Numbered from the stretch's first letter, positions 47,031 through 61,359 are shown. The stretch is 64,000 bases of DNA from Himantopus leucocephalus (GCA_003993805.1 RSEF01000003.1:85789595-85853594), one strand, 5' to 3'. Notes: generated from the letters alone by a model not told the origin. Numbers and translations: made by a program.

Positions 47031-50000
47031 ACTTGTGAAGCCACAAGCCTGCTTGTGCCAACACCACAGGTCCCACTCCTTTAGGGCCATTTGCCCACAA
47101 CAGCTACCTCACAGCTCCCTCCATCATCCTCTTATCACCTTGATCTCTTGTGAGGACACCCCCAGGATCTGGCAAAGAGCAGCTCCTTGTCTGTGCAGAG
47201 TGTTGTTCAGCTGCAGGTTCCCTCACTCCTGTGCAACTTGCAATCCAATTTAAAAAGAAATTGAAGTTGCTATAATGAACAATCATGGGGAGGCTGGAGA
47301 GAGAGCAAAGGTAAATTGTAATAAAACCAATGCTTTTAGTGTCAAATAAAGCTCTTCATGCCAAGTTTCTTCCTGCTGAATGTTTCTACATCATTGAGCA
47401 GTATGGTGCCTGGGCACCAAGGACAGGATATTCTGCTAAGGAGGCTGTGGCAGTGGGTGGCAGCACAGAGGGAGCTTGTCCTGACTGTCAGGTGAGCTGA
47501 AACCCCTGAAGAAGCAACAAGAAGGAGACATTGTTCCTTCTCAGCAGCAATGTGGCATGGTGGAGCCCCTGGGCACAGAGTGGGCAGCACCACAGTGCAG
47601 ATGAAAAAATGCTTGGGAAGGTAATGAGGTCTGTCTGTAGCAGGGAGCAAAGCCTAAATCACAGGTTTGTGGTTATAGAAGAAAGGAGACTTTCCTAAGA
47701 ACCTACAGAGGACCATAAGGAATTCATAGATCTTGAGAAGCAACTGAAAGTTGCTGGACAGGAGCAAAGAGTGAGCACACCCTTCTAGCAATCACTTTTG
47801 CTTTCAAGCCTTTTATTTAATATGTCTCACCCATCAGTATCCTGGCTTGCTCTGCTCCCGTTTGTTCTTATTGTGGCTTAATTAGTTGCAGGTTTTTTTA
47901 TTTAGTTATGCACATTTCTGCTATAAAGCACAGCTCTGCACCTTGGATACCTTTCCTCTGATACCTTTCCTCTCTTTTAACAGGCTCACTCAAAAGAAAA
48001 TGAGAGGTGGATCCTTCTGAAAGTGTCAGCTAATTTGTTGGGACAACCTAATGATACAACTAATAGAACCAAAAATAAAGCCAAATCAAACATACTTTGC
48101 AAGGCTGTACATCAAAGAGTACATAGCAACTGATGTAAGGCTTTTCAGTAGCTTGCCACTGTGAGTTAACCAGGTAACCTACTAAACCGAGAAATACTCT
48201 CCATTTCACAGGCTGCTGGATCTGCTTTAAATGGCAGATAACTGGAAAAAAGTAAGATGGGATGAGGTGTCCATTCGTCCATTCTTGGACGAGACAGTCA
48301 AAGTCAAAGGCCTTATGTGAGGTGGCACAGTGAAAGTAATTTCTTAAGACAAAATGTGGGCTTAGATACCTTGCTGACCACCCATTTGTGGTTAAGTGAA
48401 AGGACATACATCACTGGAAAATATTAATAGCTAGTCTTCAGGGAAAAACAGTGGAATACAGTCAGCATTAATCACATCCCTGACTCTATCTCAGGAGCCA
48501 AGAAGAGGTCATTTTTTTTCCATCAGGAACATCTTGGTACTTAAGGGAAAAAAATGCATTCACACTTAAAGGCTTCTGTGGTGTAACCATAGAGATGTGT
48601 TAATGTAATAATCACACACAGCCATGTAGGGGCTTGTGCTGTTCTGTGCAAAGGGAGTTAGCAAAGTCCAACCCTTCCCCACACAAATACACCCTTTTAA
48701 AAGTAAAGATAAGCAAATATGTAAGTTTTTATTTAAAATTTAGTAAGTTTAGTTCCGCTACAAATTATTTTCTTTGTGGTTTAAATTTGTGCCGGAATCT
48801 CCACATGGTGCAAATCAGTGCATCCAGGGCAGCTCTGAGGATTTGCACCTGCTAAGAAACCAGTCCATCACTTCCTCAGGGCTCTGACATTTTGAGGACT
48901 GTGCTATGACACACAGAGCAATTCTGAAATGCCAGAGGGATCCCACTTTATCGCTACGCGATCCTGCTAAGCACAATAACAAAGCTTAGTTTCTCCATGC
49001 ACATGCAGTGTACATTTCAGCACACACGTTTACTTTCCTGCAACAACAGTCTGTCTCCTTCTCTGATTTTGCCAGGACTTACAATAGGCCTTGATGTGTA
49101 CTCGTCAGGTGATACTGGCTCAGCAAACTGATTTGTTACAGCTTCTGGACAGGATCAAAATTCATTACACTAATCAGCTCTTTTGATAATTCTGTAGAGT
49201 ACTGCTCTCAGGCACAATATGGAACCACTGATACAAATATTCTTAGTGTCCGACAGTTTTATACTATGGTGAGATATCTTAACTGGCAGTTCCTTTGCTG
49301 ATATGTACACATGTACTGTTAACATCATACTGAGCCATACTGAGCAGGCACAGTAAAACCCAGAAGAATGCGCTATTTTCCATATTTGTAAGAAGTGAGC
49401 CCACCTCTGTGGGAACCCCTGCCCAGCACAGCACAGAGATATCTGGTAGTTAACAGCAAAGCCACAAATCATCTCTAAACTCACCTAAACAAAGCCACAG
49501 CTGATCTAATCTATTGCTGGTGACAGTCCAGCTTCGAGTTGCTCTAAGTGGCCCCTAGCAGTCCTGCAGCAGCCAACAGGAAAAAGAAATCCTTCTGGGC
49601 TTGAAATGTACTGAGGGTATTTGGGGAGTGGGGTGGGGAAGGAGTTTAAGATTAAAAAAATTACACAAACATTTCTAACTCACCCAGGAATCCGTCCCCT
49701 TTAATCTTGAACACATATTTCATTTCCAGCTCTCTGACATGTTCAAAAGCATTATTTCTCTAAAGAGGAAGAGGATAATTACCTGTCTGGGCATGAAAAA
49801 GTATTATGATACCTTTAGCTCCTTTCCATTCTGTATATCCACATAACTTCTGTGACTTTGTGATTGCCAATATACACGGAGTACAGCAACAATATGTTAA
49901 CTTGTTTTTCTGCTCCTAAAAAGGTTGTTGGTTGTTTCTTTCTTGAACTGTGGCACTACAAAATATATACTGTACTCATTGGCAGGCAGTTCTCTGATAT

Positions 50001-52119
50001 TCCACTGCTTTCAGCTGACGGTAGCACTATTGTTTTATATTTCAGCACTGAATGTGCACGCACTGATGAGTACTGAGCCCTACGTATAAAAGACTGTGCT
50101 TCTACATGGCTCCAACTTCCTTGCCCTGGCAGTTGATGCTATATAGCTTTGAAGTTTGTTTGGGTTATGCTCATCCCATCATGGTTGCAGAATGAGGAAA
50201 ATGTGGGCAATTTTTCGGAGATTTAGAGCATTGCCCATGCAGGGGTCTACATAGATAATCCCCTCTTCTCCAGATTGTTATGTCCCCTCCAGGAACTTCA
50301 TTTACCAAAAGAAGCTGGCAAAAAATGTAGGGAACAGTCAGAGCTCTGACTGAGCTTCAATTCCTGTACATGCCACCAGCACTTAAAAGCAACAATGAAA
50401 ATCATATTGAGTATCTGCGCTGAAGCAGGGAAGTAACTTTTTCCAAACTATTTTCACAAAGGTGTTTGGGCTCTTAATAGTGTCACCTGAAGGACTGAAA
50501 AGCAGAGAACTTGCTTCAAACATAGGCATATTTGGGAACTTTGTACAGTCACATTATTTCAAGAGAACTGTTTGACAAATGAGAGTATGGCAAGTGTTAA
50601 ACAAAGGTGATCTGTTCAAATAATGTCACAGCCTGAAAGAAAATACCACTATCAGAACTAGTCAAGTGTGCGTCCGTCACAACTAATAGCTCGTGTCAAT
50701 CCTCCCTGAGTGACAAGCCTTGTTCTCTGAGACAGGCGAAGCAGCGCACCAGCCCAGCAGCGGCTGTGATGCTCTGAGCAACTGCAGCAAGGCAGTGCAC
50801 CAGCTGGGACCCTCCAGCTGGCCGGGGGGCTGCTGCAGCCCCAGGGGCCGTGCCCAGGGAGGCACAGAAGCAGGACCGGGGGAGTCAAAGCGCTGGTAAA
50901 GCATCCTTGAAAATATAGGTCACAAGCCAATGCTAAACTAACATGAGGAACTAGTTCATTTGTTTCTTGACAGCTGCAATGGGTGGGGTTGGAGAAGAAC
51001 GCATCTACGGGTCCCTGAAGTACTTGCACTGCTGTTGTCCACAACAGCATGGACGATGTGAACAAACATAAAAGTAACAACAGCACTGCAACTCATGCAA
51101 TTTTCATTTAAAAAATCCCAAACCCCAAAATACTTAGTTGAAAAAGGTGCAGTGAGAGAACTGTGAATTTCCTTCCTTGTCTTTGTTTAAGTCATGCCCA
51201 GTTCAAGTTACATGAACACATGTATCTTGGATCTGTAAGGGCTTTGTTGTGGTTACCAGGAAAATAGAAAGGAATGACTGTGTTGGTGATTTTTTTTCGA
51301 TTATGAAATAAAGGGTAAATGACTATAAAAGATGAGTGACTTGTACAAAGAATATGTGATATTTTTCCTCCTTTTCCTGACTACTGCCCCTGTAATCATA
51401 TAAGTAATTGAGCAGCCCTTACAATCTCTCTTCAAGGCACTTAGGAGGTATGAGAACTCATTTTGTCTCATTTGCAGACAAACTTTGCAATTCTGAAGGT
51501 TCCTATCCCAGAAAATCAGATTTATGAGATAAAACAACCATAGGGGGAATGTGAGTCTGATGGAGGAAGAAGGAAGTGAAGGCTGATTAGGTTAATGGTG
51601 CATCCACGGTATTAACCATGTTTAAACTGAGAACAGGGAACAGGGCAATGTTGTTACTAAGCCCCCTTGATCACCCCCTGTAGAAAGAAAGTGGAAGGAA
51701 GGGGAAAAAGAGAAATCCAAAGAAGAAACATGGTGGAAATAGTGCAGAGCAAGGTAGAAAGGGGTAGAAAAACAGGAGCAGAATGAAGGAAGAGAAAATG
51801 CTGTACCAAAAAACACGCAATAAACTGCACAATATCCCATGTAATGGGGATTGATCAGTCCAGCTCGTGGTTTGTTCTTCTACCCTTCTGAACTGCGCAG
51901 GGTGCCTGTTCAATATATTAAAAAATAAGATGTGTTTCCTTATTTTAAGTGGGTTTTTTTAAGTTCAAGCCACCTTTAAAGTGCATTAGCAATCCTTTAA
52001 CACTGAACCCAGAGGAAAGGCCAGCTACAGTTCTTCCTCCCCAATACACCCGATCTTCAGCGCGGTACTCTCTGCCCCAAAAATACATAGTAAGAAAGAG
52101 GCATTCTAATCTCTACGGA
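47031..52119. other. unique stretch
   Basis: No gene recognised. It contains a 14-bp tandem duplication at 47946-47973 (listed separately). The GC-rich patch 50690-50900 gives a 142-codon minus-strand frame (50658-51086) with a hydrophobic N-terminus. I see no splice sites, poly(A) signal or family resemblance, so I treat it as chance. Confidence 0.4.
47946..47973 (+). repeat. 14-bp perfect tandem duplication
   Basis: GATACCTTTCCTCT occurs twice head to tail with no mismatch. Confidence 0.9.
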
Positions 52120-52135
52120 CCATTGACTTCAATGG
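52120..52135. repeat. CCATTGACTTCAATGG palindromic core of an old amniote repeat
   Basis: Perfect 7-bp inverted arms (CCATTGA / TCAATGG) flank a 2-base centre, followed by GGCTTCGGAT. This motif is the best-preserved part of old, probably DNA-transposon-derived, repeats in birds and reptiles. Sequence on either side could not be assigned. Confidence 0.45.
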
Positions 52136-55100
52136 GCTTCGGATTTCTTGAGCCATTCACTTTTGTATTCTAAAGAAACCAAGAGAAAGAGCGTGAAGAT
52201 CAGAGGCAGCTGAACGTTTTTATGTGTAAAATAACTTGAAAGACAGGACTTAACCCAGCAAAAGGGAGAGAAAATTCACAGTCCACCTACTCTATCCAGC
52301 CATAGATTTGTAATTGTGCCACTTGTGATAAAACTAAAAGAAAAAAGTTAAAATTACATAGGGAAGGGAGGAGGATCATGAGTCTGCACTAAAAGCCTGA
52401 AAAAATAATTTGAGGACTTCATCTGTCCCTACTGATTTCCTTTTAAGACTGACAGCATGTGGCATTATCTTACTCTAATTTTCTCCAAAGGAAAAATATG
52501 CCACTGTATTAACATTAAATTAATCAGAGGAGCCAAATATATCTGTATGCACAACATATCGGCATCTCTCTATCTCAGAAAACTTTCTACCCCAACCGAG
52601 CACCAGCTGGAAGAGAAATTCTTGCAATGGAGCCCTTTCTGTTTAATCCCTTAATCTTCTCAACATCCTCAAACAGTAGGGATTCTCTCTTAAACCCGAC
52701 TGGAAAGTAACATCTGCACTGTTGAAAGAGAGGAAGCACCAGAAGGCAAGTCACTGAGGTCTCAGCTCCCTCTCTCTCGCTCAATAGTTTTCTCTTGAAG
52801 ATGCCTGCTAAGGACAGTTTCTATTTAATGGCAATGACACAGACCAGGCAAAACCCAGGGGCTGAAATATTTTCTATTTCTGAGCAGTTGTGCCTTTCCA
52901 TTCTTATGCTATGGCAAAGGCAAGGGAACTTCAAATGCCAACAAGACCACAGAGATGGATTAACCTGCAGAGATGGATTAATCTGTAAGTGTTGTTATGC
53001 CCTGAAAGTTATTAGCTTTCCTCCCTTCAATCACCCCTTCTTATTATTCATGTTTAGTATTTTGACAGCTTAAACCACAGTAATATTCCTCTGTGTGACT
53101 TGTCCTGACTGTTAGTCCTGGGGCTTTATTATGGGTTGCAATGCCTCTTGTAGATTTGGGGTTAAGTGACATGGTAGCCTAGATTAGTTGAGAAGCCGCC
53201 TCACAAATGCTAGGCCCCAATTTCATGGGTCTCCTGGTTAACCCAGCCTTACAAAACCCTGTGAGAATTTAGGCACAGCACTCAGAGTCTTGCTATGTCT
53301 TCTTGCAGTGTAATAGAAAGGGGAAAACTTCCCTCTCTAATTAGAATTAGAGGTAGAATGTGTATTAATGTGTAGAATTCCTATGTATTAATGTCTTTTA
53401 AATCCCAAACCACCTTAATCTCAGATGACCAGATGGATCACAAATGTTACTCACTTCATTCTGGTCTCTCTTTGAATATCTGACTTGTTTCAGCCAAGTC
53501 ACTTTTTTCCCCTTTTTTCAGTTCTCATAATGCAGCAGCACAAGTATCTGTTGCAGAAAGGAGGGGTGGCTCTAGCTACTCTTACATTGTTAGACTGGCC
53601 TGTTTCTGAAATGGCACCCACGGCCAATTAAGGCAAACTTTTTACCAACGCCCAAGAAAATTTTCACAGAAATTCTCCACACTTCCTTCTTTAATAACCC
53701 TCCAACTTTATAGAAGCAATCACTTCCTTTGGAGAAGAGAGCCTGACCCATGCGATACCTTAGGGTAAAAGCTGCTTTTTGGAAGAAATATAAGATTGGG
53801 AGTCAAAACTGGGCACTGAAAAGGGCAGGTGCACAGTGATAAGAACGTACTTTTGGTCTTTGACACTTTCATTCTTCCATCTGAAGTCTGTAATTTATGA
53901 TGGGATGTACTGGATGTACTGTGACTTCTGGTGAGGATTAAATGTAAAGAATGCTCTAGTTTAGCTTTCTAGGCTGAGAATCTGTGACTCATTTCATGGT
54001 TGTTGCACAGACCCAGAACTTCCCTCAGTCTCGGCTGGAAAGCTTCTGTCTCCTTACCAGGGTGAGATCTGGACAGAAACCAGCAAGTCACTGAACTGCA
54101 ACATCACAGAAAAGCTGCCCAGGTGAGACATGTAGATGGCACTGCAGGAGTGGTCCAGAAGGATATTCAGGAGACTGGGGACCTAAGTCTACAAGCAGCC
54201 ATGGAGCCCGATGAGCATGTGTAGGGAAGAATGCCTGTGGGTATTCTCTTCATTCAAGTATGCTGATAATAGCAACCACCTCCCCTAGAGAACACACCCC
54301 AGTTTCCAGGTTGTGTGCACCCAAAACAGACCAGAGCCTTGAGGCAGATCTTCTCATCTCCTCTCTCTTCCAGCTGAATCCATCACACAGAAGATAACAG
54401 TATCCCAGACTCTCAAATCAGGTCTTAATAAAACATGCAAATAATAACTCAAAGGTAGGTAAATTATTTCAACAGGGAAAATTCAGATTGAGTGGGTGAA
54501 ACGTTAACTAGAAAGGCTGGTGAACAACCTTTCCTTTATCCACTGGGACAAAGCCTGGAAGGGTAGGCTCATTCCTCTAGTCCTTGTTCAACTTTCAGTA
54601 GCTTCCTGAGCCAAACAAAACCCACCAAGGTTTGGCATTAAGCCTGCTCTCCTGTTGCAGACAGGCCTCCTTTTTCTCCTATGTGCTTCCTAGTCGGCTC
54701 CCTGCTTTCTGTCCTTTTTGCGCACTGCCCACCCCACCCTTCATTTGGGACGGCTGTACCGTGCCCACCTCTTCCTAGGGAAAAAGCAATTGTCTTCCCT
54801 TCATCTCCTTTCCTGAGGTTTTGGCTTGATCGAGAGGCCAGCAGTGAGGAACTTCTCACTCTCATAATCTCTGTAACATAATGTACAATACACAGTAGTG
54901 GGCAACAAATGAATTAGACAAGGAATACTTGCGTTCCAAGGTTGTGGTATACTCTGCTGTTTTTATGTCTGCAATGTTTCTAGTGGGGGTCTTTAGAAAG
55001 CCAGACTTAATGCAACCGTTCCTGAGAAATGGAGTGCAATTAGTGAAGGCTCCTGGAAGCACACAAGGCAGAAAAATCGATCTTTGCAAACCTTGGCCTT

Positions 55101-55863
55101 AGCCTGGAAAGAAGCGGTTTATGATCATGATGCTTTCTGACCTGTCAGCATCATGGTAGTATATTACAAAGGCTGCTGCTGCCGTTCCTCCCTGGAGCTG
55201 CACTGGTAACAAGAATGGGTTAAGGGGCAGAGGGCACTATATTGCCCCCTCAGCTACCCAAATGCAAAAAGAGATACACTGTGTGGCCAAGAAGAGTTTG
55301 TAAAGTAATAGCTTAGCACTGTTGTTGACACACCAGCCCAGTAAGAATCCCCATGTTCTTGCATTCAGAAGGTCAGATAACTTCCCTCACTGTATCTTAA
55401 CCAGGAGGCTCTGTGCTGAACTCCTATTTGTGGTAGGCATAATTTCATTTCTGTCCTGACCCACATCCTGAGTCTTTGCTCCAAACTGGCATGAGATTGG
55501 AGGGATCAGAGGCCATTTTGCTGTATTGTTGCCAGCTAGGTGCAAGACTGTCCAGGGAGAGGTGGCGTGGAGGGATTGCAAAAAAGGCACATCTCAAAAA
55601 TTGATACCTTTACCTGGGAAATCCTAAAATGCCACTGTATAATCTGATGGTGCCAGGGAAGTGCAATACACTGCCCTTGGGAGATGGCAGCTCTGCTATG
55701 CTGAGGGCTTTAGTGGAATAACAGTTGGGTAGTGATGTAAGCACATGCACCTCTCGCTTCCAGTTCTCTTGATCCCATTGCTTTGATTTGCAAGTTCAGT
55801 AGTTTGAGGCTGAGGATAGAAAAGAACAAAAGAACAAGTTGTGAGAATATATTTTCTTCCTCT
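52136..55863. other. unique stretch
   Basis: No gene recognised. It contains an 18-bp tandem duplication at 52950-52985 (listed separately). Confidence 0.4.
52950..52985 (+). repeat. 18-bp tandem duplication
   Basis: Two adjacent copies of CAGAGATGGATTAAYCTG with a single C/T difference. Confidence 0.9.
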
Positions 55864-55865
55864 TT

Positions 55866-55917
<52 letters not shown>

Positions 55918-56008
55918 TCCTTCCTTCCTTCCTTCCTTCCTTCCTTCCTTCCTTCCTTCCTTCCTTCCTTCCTTCCTTCCTTCCTTCCTTCCTTCCTTCC
56001 TTCCTTCC
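55863..56008. repeat. compound (TTTC)n-(TTCC)n microsatellite
   Basis: About 14 TTTC units run to 55919 and are followed by about 22 TTCC units to 56008, a pure polypyrimidine tract of about 146 bases. The junction suggests that one unit arose from the other by a T-to-C change and then expanded. Long mirror-symmetric purine-pyrimidine tracts can form triplex (H-) DNA. Repetitive FLS.. and EGRK.. frames through it are not genes. Confidence 0.97.
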
Positions 56009-59000
56009 GTCATTTTAATCAAAATCTCTGCAAGTGTGTTGAGAATGGGAGGGTTCTGCTGCAACATTATTACCGAGACCACTTGTGACACTTTCTCATT
56101 AGCCTGTGTAATGGGAAGCCAATCTGCTGCTCAGGAAGCAGCACTGCGAATGATTTTCAGCCACAGATGATGCAGCCTGGCTTTGAACTGCTTAGGCCTT
56201 GTGGTAACAGAAGCACCAGCAATATTCATTTAATGTGCATTGACCTTTCCCTGACCTGGGAGACAGAGAGGGCTCCTGCTCTGGCTTATCACCATGCCTT
56301 TTTCTGTAAAGGTTTCTGCTTGGCAGACTACAAGGAGGAAAATATTAAATTCTGTCTGCAAAAGGTGCAGTTTGTTTGGCTTCAGCATGGCTGGAGAAGC
56401 AAACTTGTTTATTTTTCCGCTCCTGTAGCCATGCTGGGGACACATGCCAACTTTTGAACCTTAAAGGGCAGTGATATGGGGCGAGGGCAAAGGAGTAATC
56501 TGGACAATGGGTGTCCCTAAGGCATTAAGAATAACTATTCCTCTCGCCTTCTGTTGCTGCAGTAGGCTCACACCACTTGTCAATCACCAGGAGACCTATA
56601 TCACACAGGATGAACCTGGGGGTGACAGGAAGTTACTGAACGTAGACAAATCCATCAAGTCTCAAGCTTTGGACATGAAACTCTGAACCGCCTCCTGCTC
56701 ATAAGCTGATGTTGCTTGTATGGGCAGTTGCAGAGCCACAGGCTTTTCATTTCCATGTCCCATCACAGCAGAAGAGAGACTGGAGATGTGCCTTGATGTG
56801 GATCTCCTGACCCCAAAGAAGCCTGAGATACTACACAGTAGTAGGCCAGCACTGTCATAGGACTCAATGCACCAAAATTTGAGCACCCACAACACAGTCA
56901 TAAATGAGGACAAGGGGAAACATGAGACAGATGTGAAGGGGCACAAAGAAAACATGTTTTCCTTGCAAACCAACCAGAACTCGAGGGAAGAGATCATGAA
57001 GAAGCAGAATACCAGATAAAAGATTACTGCTCAGCCAAAAGCATAAGACTTCATACTTGAGATGGATAAGCCTTTGCTGACAATACCACACAACTATCAG
57101 AGTGCACAGATGGGCCAACCATGCCTCAAGATCTGATGGCATAATTTTATCTCATTTGCCACTAGAAGGCCACTTTTGTTCTATTTATTCCCACTCCATC
57201 TTGTTTTATGCCTCCTTGCTCTACAGATGACTCTGAAAGTTGAGAAAAACACAATGCCATTTCAGTTGCCTCACTGGAAGAAGGTCTTTATGCTTCCATT
57301 TCCTTCTTGGCCTTTCTTTCTTCTCTGGTTATGGATTGCTGGCCTACTTATGTGGCCTTTGTTTTGAACTCTGCACTATATGCCGTGGTGGCTCGGAAGA
57401 ACTCATCCAAGGAGAAAATGGACATTTGTCAGAAATATCTAGGCAAAGACAGAGCAGGATGGAGCCAGTGATGTCTCAGAGACCCTGCCCTGGAGGCAAA
57501 TGGGTTGTGCCACACTGAGCTTCTCTGACATCAGTTGTCACCTTGGCTGATCATGCAAGCAAATGTTGGACTGGTGCCCACTGCAAAGGAGCTGTGAAGA
57601 AAAGTCTCACTTTCCCAAGTGCTGGCCAATTAGCTGCAGGGCTTTGAAATCTTCCTCTAATATATGTGCTCAAACTGTGAGATTTAGAAGATGGAAGGGG
57701 TTTTCATTCCAGTTGTTTATCATATGTAGAAACAGACCCAAAAAGAAGGAGCTAAATGTGTTTCTGGCAATAAATCAGTTTAAACAAATTGCAGAGTCAC
57801 AGGACAAAGCTTTGCTGCACAGAAAGCCCCAAAGAGGACAATACTAGAGCCAATTGCACTTATCTGCTAACCCTGGCGCTTCTAAAGATCACCTTTCAGT
57901 GCTACTGCCGGCTGTCTTTTTTGACAGCAAGCTTGAATGTTTACATAAAATTAATAGAAACTAAATGTTTGTACCATTAATTTCTGGGCTTGGTATTTTT
58001 GGCATTTCTGGTATTTCTCCTCCAGTGTGCAGAAAGCACTCCCAACCCCCCATCCCCACCCACCCATTCTGTACAGGCTCCAAGTTTGATTGGCTCAGTA
58101 TAATCTCTGCCCTCTGTTCTGAGATCCCCTCATGGGTCCTTGCCCCAATCTGAGATCAATCTGAACATATCCTCTGACAAAATGACTATACCCAATCTCA
58201 GCACACTCCTGCTCCGCATTCTGCTAAGTTGATTATAGAGCTAATTGGACACAGAGAACAAAGCAATTTAACCTCCCTATAAGATGACAGCACTGAAATG
58301 CCCAGAGCCATTGAGAGTAGCTCCATGCAGGAGCTAATTTTTCCACCTCCCTTACCACAGGCAGCCTTCACGCACTGGAAGTTTTAGGGCAATACTTTTC
58401 ATCAGAAAAGAAACGAAGTGCTCAGAAGCACACTGCACCAGCCCAGGACATTAATTTTCTTGTTCTCTAATCTATGTTGAGTTGTGCCCCAAATGGCCCT
58501 TTTCACCACTTGGAAACGTAAGAGCCAGCAGCGTTACACACCCTAAGAAAAATGATGCCGAGGATGGAGTGAGCCCACTGCTGTTCTCTAAAGACAGACA
58601 AGGAAAACGGGATGAGAATGGGAAAAAAAGGAAAGACTGAGCATTTGGAGAAAACTAAGCAGAGGAATAGAGGAAGAAAGGCAGGTCAGAGGAGAGGCCT
58701 TCCCTTTGCTGGTGTTGCTCCTTCCTGGACACGCAGAGCACTGACACTGAACAACTTTGGGAAGGGCTTCCTAGTCACCTGGCAAGAGGCTGCTGAGCAG
58801 GGCGGGAGAGCTGAAGGCTGCCCCTGAAGTATATCCCTATGGTTTCTGAAGCCTTTCAAAGGACTTGTTTCCTCCTGGTACTCAACAATGCTGGTTCTCT
58901 GTGAGTGTGATGGGGAGGGGACCTCTCTTAAAAAAGTTTTCGTCTCTTGAACTTCATCTCAAACACCACTCTGAAGACAATGACACAGGTAAATGTTGTT

Positions 59001-60190
59001 TCCGCCTCACCCATGGGCTCCAGCAGAGAGAACAGCAAACCCTGTTGTTCTCTGTGGCACCAAGGAAGTACTCCCGTGTGAAAACAGGACAGCCCATATA
59101 CCCAAAACATCTTGGTCCATTGTGTGACATCTCGGTCCATTGTGTCTCAGCCAGATGCCTAAGTCCTGTTCACACCCATCCTCCTGCAATGGGCATGGGG
59201 CTCTGTGGTGGGGGCAGGGGAAAGGCCTCCTTTCCCAAGCACTGCCCTAGGAAATGCAACCTGTTGTGCATCAGCATGTCACCCCCTTTCCCAAACAAAG
59301 AGCAGCTGGGAGAAAACCTCTACCCCTAAATGTAGATTTATTAACACTCAGCACCAGGGAAGTAAAGGTCAAGGGTTAAAGCTTGCCTTTATCCATCACC
59401 TCTTGATATGACCTTGGTGGGGCTTTTTGCAAAGGGCAGGGACAGTTGAAGCCATAATGAGCTGTTCTTCCCAGGAGACCCAGCATTATGAAAAAATACA
59501 GAACATCCACCTTCATGTATCCATGCAAGAACACAGGTTTGATTGGTAATAAGTTACCCATTAAAAATACATGGGAACTTACCTCGGAGAGTCAGAGAGT
59601 AGACCCCACAGGATAAAGTCTGTTCAGCCAGCTTTTAATGAAGGCAATTACATCCATGTATTTGAAGCTTTCCTTCCTCATTCTTCTCGAAAGAAAACAG
59701 GCTCATTTCATGGAGGAAGACTAGAATGAAAAATAAATTCTCAACTGTTGTTCTATAACTGGGTCAATTACATTTTGATATTTGAATTACAGTGTTTTTA
59801 ATACAACTAAGATGGTGACTATTTAATATTAGCTTACATACAGGTATAATAGCTACTTTTCAGAATGAAATGTTTTTTTAAATTCTGAGGAAATTAACAG
59901 TTTCTAAAGAAACAAGGAAAATACAACTTGGGTGGTCACGGAGACCATTAATTTTAGTGAGTTAGCCAATATATTGAATCATACAAGAAAGGTTCTAATA
60001 TCGTTTTAGCCTGAGGAACTACTAAGGTATTTATTCATCTGTCAATCAAGACTGGATGTCACAAGTTTTGTTGTCTGTTTGAACTTAAATTCCAAACACA
60101 GTAAACAATCTGCTCTTACTTCAGTGCTCTCTTTCTCTTTTTCCTGTCCCCTTCCTTCCCCCCAAACATATATGAAGAACCTGTAGCAGT
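56009..60190. other. unique stretch
   Basis: No gene recognised. It contains a 20-bp tandem duplication at 59107-59146 (listed separately). The plus-strand frame 58865-59329 (154 codons) spans that duplication and shows no family resemblance. Confidence 0.4.
59107..59146 (+). repeat. 20-bp tandem duplication
   Basis: Two adjacent 20-base units (ACATCTYGGTCCATTGTGTS) differ at two positions. Confidence 0.9.
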
Positions 60191-60256
60191 TTGCTCAGTG
60201 GACCTACGGATTTTAGTCAGTGGATCTATGGAGATTGCTCAGTGGATCTATATTTC
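60191..60256 (+). repeat. 22-bp tandem repeat, three units
   Basis: Three units start at 60191, 60213 and 60235 and share TCAGTGGAYCTAYGGA-type sequence. The period is exactly 22 bases. It is a small minisatellite of unknown family. Confidence 0.85.
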
Positions 60257-61359
60257 TGAACTTGAACTCCAATATCATATACATATCTGATGCAATCTGA
60301 AGCATGGAAATTCACAGCAGACAAAACATCATCTTCTGCTCCACTGGTCCTCTGTTACTACTGACGCTGACACAGAGTCTTTATATTTATGCAGGTAAGG
60401 ACAGGGGAGAAGGGAAATTCACCACTCCAGGCTGGAATGATGCCAAATAATACTGGCATTTCATGTGGGACAAAGGCACAAAGACTACGCATATAAACCA
60501 GTTTACACTCCTCTTTGCACAGACCTAATCCAGCAGGATTAAATTGTTCTCATCTGTGAACATTGCATATTTTACCTTCTGTGCAGTACAGCATCTTCTG
60601 AGGTGAACTTAGGGATGCAGATGGAGTTCAAGCGTCAGTCTTAGAAAAGAGAGGTGCTTTGGAGTACTCAGCTCATGATACCTTTAAAGGTACCCAGCAA
60701 GTTCAGAGCAGACACTGTAAAAACCAGCTCTTTTAAAATTGTCTCCAACTGGGGACCAAAAGACGAAGGAACCATAGTCACTTCCATTTTTTAAAACTTT
60801 GGCCTTGGTTTAAAGTGCTGAACTGAGAACACAGTATTGTGTGAACCATAACAGCCTCATAAACTTAAAGCAGACCTGGACCTTCAATACGCCTAGCAAA
60901 TGGCCAGAGATGCAGGGCCAGTCACTTCTCCACCCACTTCCAGCAGCAGCACTGGTGAAAGCAGAGGCACAAAACATCTGCCACACCACGCACACGCTCC
61001 CATCCCAGGAACCAGCACACCCAATGGGATAAAAATCCATTAGAGAATCCAGGCAAGAGCCCTGGGCCAACAGGAACTAAAGTGGTGCTGAATCTCAGCT
61101 GACTCTAAAGCTGGGTAGATTTGGACAAATGGCTCTTTGGCTTTTTTGCCTTTCTGCTCCCTCTGCCTTTCACTCTGCCCTTCTGGGAGGCAGCCACGGC
61201 AGGCCACCATCATGGCACAGGGCTGTGTTCCCCTCCACCCCCAGAAGCTACAGGGAACTGACACCGGGGAGCTCCCTTGGTAGCACTCAACAGTGCCCAA
61301 CCCTGCCAGGGCAGGCTTTGGGTTCAAATGACATTAATCTGCAAAATCCTCTGATTTCT
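60257..61359. other. unique stretch
   Basis: No gene or repeat recognised. Confidence 0.4.

Noticed and set aside
50658..51086. 142-codon minus-strand frame with a signal-peptide-like start
   Set aside because: The hydrophobic start comes from a T-rich codon run and the rest from a GC-rich patch. No gene structure is visible.
55696..56170. Long frames encoding Lys/Glu/Gly/Arg or Phe/Leu/Ser repeats
   Set aside because: They are translations of the microsatellite.
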